A stretch of 64,000 nucleotides of DNA, from the NCBI GenBank assembly GCA_904066235.2, contig CAJFCV020000005.1:8985501-9049500 (forward strand). Reading direction: 5' to 3'. The notes under the pieces are model-generated. The model did not search any database and was not told the origin of the DNA. It saw only the letters and a list, made by a program, of their open reading frames with translations. This document shows, piece after piece, positions 59,480 to 64,000 of this stretch. The position numbers and the translations under genes were made by a program. Every line of letters begins with the position of its first letter. Position 1 is the stretch's first letter. The stretch comes from Bursaphelenchus xylophilus (Eukaryota; Nematoda; Chromadorea; Rhabditida; Aphelenchoididae).

Positions 59480-62220
59480 AACACGTACTATTATTACAAA
59501 AAATTTCCATCAGTTACAAGCAAATTAGTTGACCGTCGCGCTCTTTAAAAACCACAACCCGTTCCTTTTACCGTCACAAACTTCGAACTTAATTTAAATT
59601 TTGCGATACAAAATTTGAAGATGACTTACACTCGAACGCCTGAAAGCCCACACCGTATAGCATGACTAACCAAAAATGATCAAGAAGTATACGAAAAACG
59701 GAAATTTGACTTTCATCAATTGTAAAAATTTTAAATAACCCCTCAAGATCGTTCCCATAACGTTCCAACTGAGTGAAAATCAAGTTTCCTCGACCTGCGC
59801 GCAAGGAAGGTCGATAATTTCTCGCTTAAAGCCGGTTTCCCGCAGTTTTTTTTTTGAGGAAGCAAATAAAGGTAATATAAAATGGAAGAAATATGAGGGC
59901 AAATAGGGTTAAAAGTGCTTATCAAAGTTAGGAAACGACTAAAAAATTAATTTAAACATCATCAACATTTTGCCTTAACATTATATAAAGGGCCTGAAAA
60001 TATAGTTTTTTTTAAATTGACTGGTCTATTTAAGGTAGTTTTCGTCACAGAATCATTATGGAGACAACTGTGACTTCCTGTGCGATTAAAGCAGTCAAAT
60101 TCCGGTTAAAATTACCTCATAGTGCACTGTAAATACTCAACAACTCAAAAGCGGACTTGTCAGCCTATATTGTTTTGCAGCATGCACTCAATTCGTTCTC
60201 AGAAAGCCGGAAGTGGCCGTAGCATTTAATAGAAGAGCTATGGAAAAGTGTCAGTCAGACAGTGCAAGAGCTGCGTCAGTAGTAAAGCGTCGACTAAGTC
60301 GACTATTTGGAGATAACGAATGACAAAAAATTGGTCAATTTTTCAACAAAACTTTAGTTTTTGAATAGCCCCTTAAGGTCCCATAAGATCCATAGAAAAA
60401 CTTACAAAGTCCCATCTTTTCCTGCAGCCGCACAATTAACAGCGTAAGATCATTTTCACTACCTCAAAAAGTTCATTCCCTCTTTTAAACTGCAAGAGTG
60501 GGCTTTTTTCCCGCTACCCGAAAACTCGTCGTCTGAGTAATCGCCAAAACTAGCAGTAAATGAGGCAAAAGTTAGGTTACGTAAAATAATTGAAAGAAAC
60601 CGGAAGAGCGACACAAAGACGGGGGATGAGTAATGTAAGGAATGAGGTCATTCAGTTAGCCGAATTCTTTTGTGGAGTGAAAAAATGGAGTATTGTAAAG
60701 GCAAATGTGGGGTAAATGGATTGTTTTGGAGGCTGGAAGAAATCGGGATTTTTTATTTTGAAAAAAAAATTTAAAGGGTTGAATTCAAGTTTAGCTAGAA
60801 ATATTCTGATTTTTTTGCAAGAGCAGATCATAAAATCTCCGCAGGCTTGAGAATAGATTGAAGAGTATTCTCGCCATATGCCCGTATAATGCAAAATTCG
60901 AACTTTTCGTGACAATGGTTGACTTATTTGGAGAAATAATGTCTTCATACTCTATAATGCGAGCTGAAATTGTAGTAAATGCCAATAAAGGTTTTATTCT
61001 ATGAGCTTCTGCCAAAATTATCAACATTCGAACGTCACAATTCCAACACCTCGCTGATAAACTGAAGAAAAGTTTTAAAAATCCTTACAAATATTGGTGC
61101 ACAACATTCCACGGTCAAAATAGGGTTCAAGCAATTGAAACTCTTCAACTCCCAGTAGCTAGTAAACAATGCCCAATACTTTATCAAGGGACAGTTTATA
61201 GATCAAAATCTCCAACCTTTCAGAAATCTGTTTTAGAGTGTAATAGAGAAGTAGTACGGAATACAGTAGTTTTTTTGGTCAGACCGTTCAAACCTTTAGA
61301 ACGAGTGTCTCAACATTTGTCCGGAGAAGTTTTTCCCACCCAGTTTAAAGTAGTATCCAGAAGAAATTAATTAATCACAAAGAACTCACGATCAGTTCTT
61401 TGCGGGCAGGAATAAAAGACCTTTCAATGGGAATTGAATGGCTTTACAAATGCATGTTTAGGGTTTACAATGAGGAGAAGTGAGGTAATTAGGAGGTGGG
61501 AATATTCAATCAATTAAACGCTGCAATTTAATGGCGTTTCTGAAGGTATTTTGGGCGTGATTATGGAGGGTATATGGTAAAATACGTGGATGATAACCCC
61601 GAATTTGTTAAACTGCTGATGACTAAAGACTTAAAAACTTGTTACTTTTGTGATATTTAAATGCAAAAACAGAGTCCAAGAGTCCAAACTTCATGAAAAA
61701 AATGCAAACATTTTTGCCAAAGCCTTCCGGAAACGAACCCCGCGCGCTCTCGTAATGAGCATCGTTCCAGCCACGGCACGGTGCTGGAATCAGAACGCAT
61801 AATTAAGTTCTCCGCCCCGGGGAAAAATCCGTTTTCGACCCTTAAATAAGCCAATCTCCGTTCGGAGACCAAAGAGAGCGTTCAGCGACAGGAACGGACA
61901 AAAATACGCCTGGGATAAAGCGGCAAAGTAAAGCAATTTACAGGGTAATTAGCTGGCAAGAGCGTGTCATGTTTCCGTGGGTGCTCAGTGCATTAAATCC
62001 AGTGATGTTTTAAAAGAAAAAACGGTTACAGTGTTCAGGGTGTTTGTCATATATTTTTTAAAATTCCAAGGTGTTTTCTGGAACACCAGAAACCCACTCG
62101 TCGTGTGATATGTCGGAATGCACTTATAAAAACCTACATATCATACAGTATCTTGGATAAGTTAATAAACCATTCTGAAGTTATAAAAAAACGCAAGGAA
62201 GGAGAGGGTCGCTTCAATAC
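59480..62220. other. No recognisable gene
   Basis: AT-rich. Contains only the tRNA-like stretch at 61730-61800. Confidence 0.4.
61730..61800 (-). other. tRNA-like sequence, probably not functional
   Basis: On the minus strand a perfect 4-bp stem encloses a 7-base loop (GCTC-ATTACGA-GAGC), followed at the right distance by a GGTTCGTTTCC B-box-like run, and preceded by a GTGGCTGG stretch. No acceptor stem can be formed. It may be a tRNA-derived repeat or chance. Confidence 0.25.
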
Positions 62221-62224
62221 AAAA

Positions 62225-62440
62225 TGGAAGAAAAAATTCCGCCCCTTTTTGGTGATTCGTTCAAAACGAAATGTCACAATCCGATAAAACGCATTTTCTT
62301 ATTTTTCTTCTTCCTTTTCGAAAAAATGCAATTATTTCAGGCGTGCCGATAATTTCGCGGCATTTCGTCTCTCTTTTTAAACAATAAAAACGATACGAAG
62401 TTTCGAAACGGTTCAGGAAATGCGCTGGATTGACGTGAGG
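62225..62440. repeat. Second copy of the 28583 repeat (inverted)
   Basis: Matches 28583-28822 in reverse complement: ttggtgattcgttcaaaacg, the gcatttc and aaaaacgatacgaag portions, and the end gctggattgacgtg. The left terminus has decayed. Confidence 0.7.
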
Positions 62441-62867
62441 GTGTTTTTTCAGACAAGAAAATCGAAATATATAATAAAACTAAGAGACTGTGAGCTCAGA
62501 TCGACTTCAAATTTTTTGGTAGACATTTTACCTCAGTCGCATACATGTAAATGTAAATTATCAAAGATTTAGCTTACTCCGGAAATCTCAGCGGTTCTTG
62601 TAAGCGCTAAATGTAATACTAAATGTAAAATAAAGCCAAATTTTTTTTTCGTTCTGGCTACTTGGTAAATCAGAGTTTCTTTGACGCCGCAAAAGGCCTT
62701 CAGAAAACTTTACCCCTATTCCTCACCAAGTTTCATAAGAACACGACCCCGAAATTGATGGCATCTACCTTCATCTGACTGTGAGACAAAGAAAACTATC
62801 ATAAAAACAGTGTAAAATATTATTCTGAGCCATATAAGAAGTTCAAGTAATCCAACGTCAAACCCAC

Positions 62868-63048
62868 CTTGTTGCCGTTGCCCGTGACCATAGATATCCA
62901 CAGGCGTAGCGACGCTGTAGCGCCGCTGCTGCGGCATGCGCATCAGCGCGTCTGTGTAGACAAATGACGAATCCAGCTTGAATTTCAGTTGTAAAATTCG
63001 CAAAGTGTAAAGTGTTTCTGTAAGAAATGTTAGTTGTATTTGTCCCAT
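62868..63048 (-). CDS. Isolated exon, possibly first exon of a long-intron gene
   Basis: From an ATG at 63048 the frame is open for 60 codons to a GTGGGT donor at phase 1. It includes KFKLDSSFVYTDALMRMPQQ, RRYSVATPVDIYGHG and RQQ. A TTTCTTACAG acceptor lies within it (about 63017), so it could also be an internal exon starting ETLYTLRI. Codon use is more GC-rich than in the surroundings. RRYSVATP looks like a basophilic kinase site. Phase-compatible with the exon at 47269-47472 (joining ...RQQ to V-NSKFRKR), 15.4 kb away. No family recognised. Confidence 0.5.
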
Positions 63049-63059
63049 GGCATGGAAAC

Positions 63060-63865
63060 TTTTTATTTCGCGGAGGCTAAAGACATATGTAGACGATGAA
63101 TATGTCGATATGTGGAAAGTAATTCTGATGGCAGTGTTTGAACAGTGAACATGAGGAAGGAGATATCATAAGGTGGAAAGGAAAAAGCACATGTATGTAA
63201 CAGATGATTGGGCTTTCAGAAAAAATAGGTATTTGTAAATAATCAAATTACCGGAAAATAACAAAAAATATGGATAAAATACGACGCGGGAAGTTTGTAA
63301 ATCAGTTTCAAAAAAGAATGATGACAAATATAGACAAAAATACACAAAAAAAAAGATTCTTGAGGCGATAGAAAGTAAAGTGAAGCAAATATCCGGATCT
63401 TTTCATACAAAATAAGGATGTAGCCCTCCCAAAAATAAACAAAACCGTTAAAATTCGATAAAATTCCTAAAGAAAATGTAACCTGAACAGTCAAAACGCC
63501 CGCTTTGTTCCCTACAACTTGCAACTTCGGTTATGTCCGCCAACACTCTGTTTACCTATTTCGAAAAATGGGTTATAAAAACAGGCACCGTTAGTCACCT
63601 CAATAGAGTTGGGAAATCGAAAGTCTACCTCACACGTTTCTGAGCTTCCATAGACCATGTTAATGTGATCCTACGACGTAAAAAGACGATTTAAAATGGG
63701 CGCTCCCAGTATTTTAGGGGAGAATTACAAAAGGGTTTCTTATCATTTTCATTGGTTTTTATATTATGTGCATCACTTCACCTATATATTGCAACCAAAA
63801 GAATCTCAAATATCGCAAATATTGCCCACGTGTTGCCAATTACAACTGACACTAGTGCAAAAACA
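63060..63865. other. No recognisable gene
   Basis: AT-rich spacer between two minus-strand exons. It would hold the promoter of the 63048 exon if that exon is the first of its gene. Confidence 0.4.
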
Positions 63866-63869
63866 ACAC

Positions 63870-64000
63870 TTATTTCGACAACGAAAACTCTCGAGTTTTA
63901 ATTAGAGACTGGTAAAGGGGAACGCGGAAACGCATAGGCTCGGAATTGGAGCCAATAAAGTGCTCGATGAACTTTCGGAGTTCGTTGGGATTTGCGAAGA
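63870..64000 (-). CDS. Terminal exon of a gene cut by the window edge
   Basis: An open minus-strand frame from the right edge to a stop at 63870-63872, reading FANPNELRKFIEHFIGSNSE and then RFRVPLYQSLIKTREFSLSK. Third-position use is coding-like. The upstream exons lie beyond the window, so the family cannot be given. Confidence 0.45.
   Translation of the reverse strand, partial: FANPNELRKFIEHFIGSNSEPMRFRVPLYQSLIKTREFSLSK

Overview
The window reads as nuclear DNA from a nematode, most likely a rhabditid. The evidence is the very short introns (38-70 bp is common, with GTAAGT donors and TTTTCAG acceptors), the families present (srsx-type chemoreceptors, a DUF229 membrane protein, an SLC52 transporter, an Aurora kinase, secreted papain-like proteases) and the dense inverted-repeat elements. 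I see no rRNA, CRISPR, operon or prokaryotic feature. All exon structures were read by eye from reading frame, splice sites and phase.

Left third (1-22.4 kb): three copies of one cysteine protease gene (2705-4001, 17474-18774, 20878-22142) with the same three-exon structure and the same TATA-containing promoter. Copies 1 and 2 lie in a recent duplication whose copies are now about 14.5 kb apart, because the space between them was filled by nested transposons: a 1.4 kb element with 8-bp target duplications (4152-5588), a 7.5 kb element with long inverted ends (5916-13430) that carries genes and holds a second element (10447-12934), a 2.8 kb element (13438-16205) with a 1 kb palindrome at its centre, and two copies of a small MITE (5928-6148, 16332-16560). 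For several of these the unoccupied site survives elsewhere in the window, so their ends can be placed almost to the base.

Middle (22.6-37.3 kb): the most gene-rich part. In order: a DUF229 alkaline-phosphatase-like membrane protein (+), an srsx-type GPCR (+), an Aurora-type kinase (-), a second srsx-type GPCR (+) and an SLC52-type riboflavin transporter (-). Four of these five genes carry the same TA-flanked MITE in an intron; the kinase intron holds a different inverted-repeat element. They look like ordinary, independently expressed genes.

Right part (37.3-64 kb): AT-rich and gene-poor. I support one two-exon gene of unknown function (43063-43577, -), two isolated well-formed minus-strand exons about 15 kb apart (47269-47472 and 62868-63048) that could belong to one long-intron gene, and a terminal exon running off the right edge (63870-64000, -). 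The rest is MITEs, a GC-rich hAT-like element (55951-56789) and unassigned DNA.

The most notable observations are the changed active-site motif (CGCCY instead of CGSCW) in all three proteases, the apparent loss of metal ligands in the DUF229 protein, a possible GC-AG intron, single-base indels that break three otherwise good reading frames, and the internally dated stack of transposon insertions. I did not find a clearly new multi-gene system.
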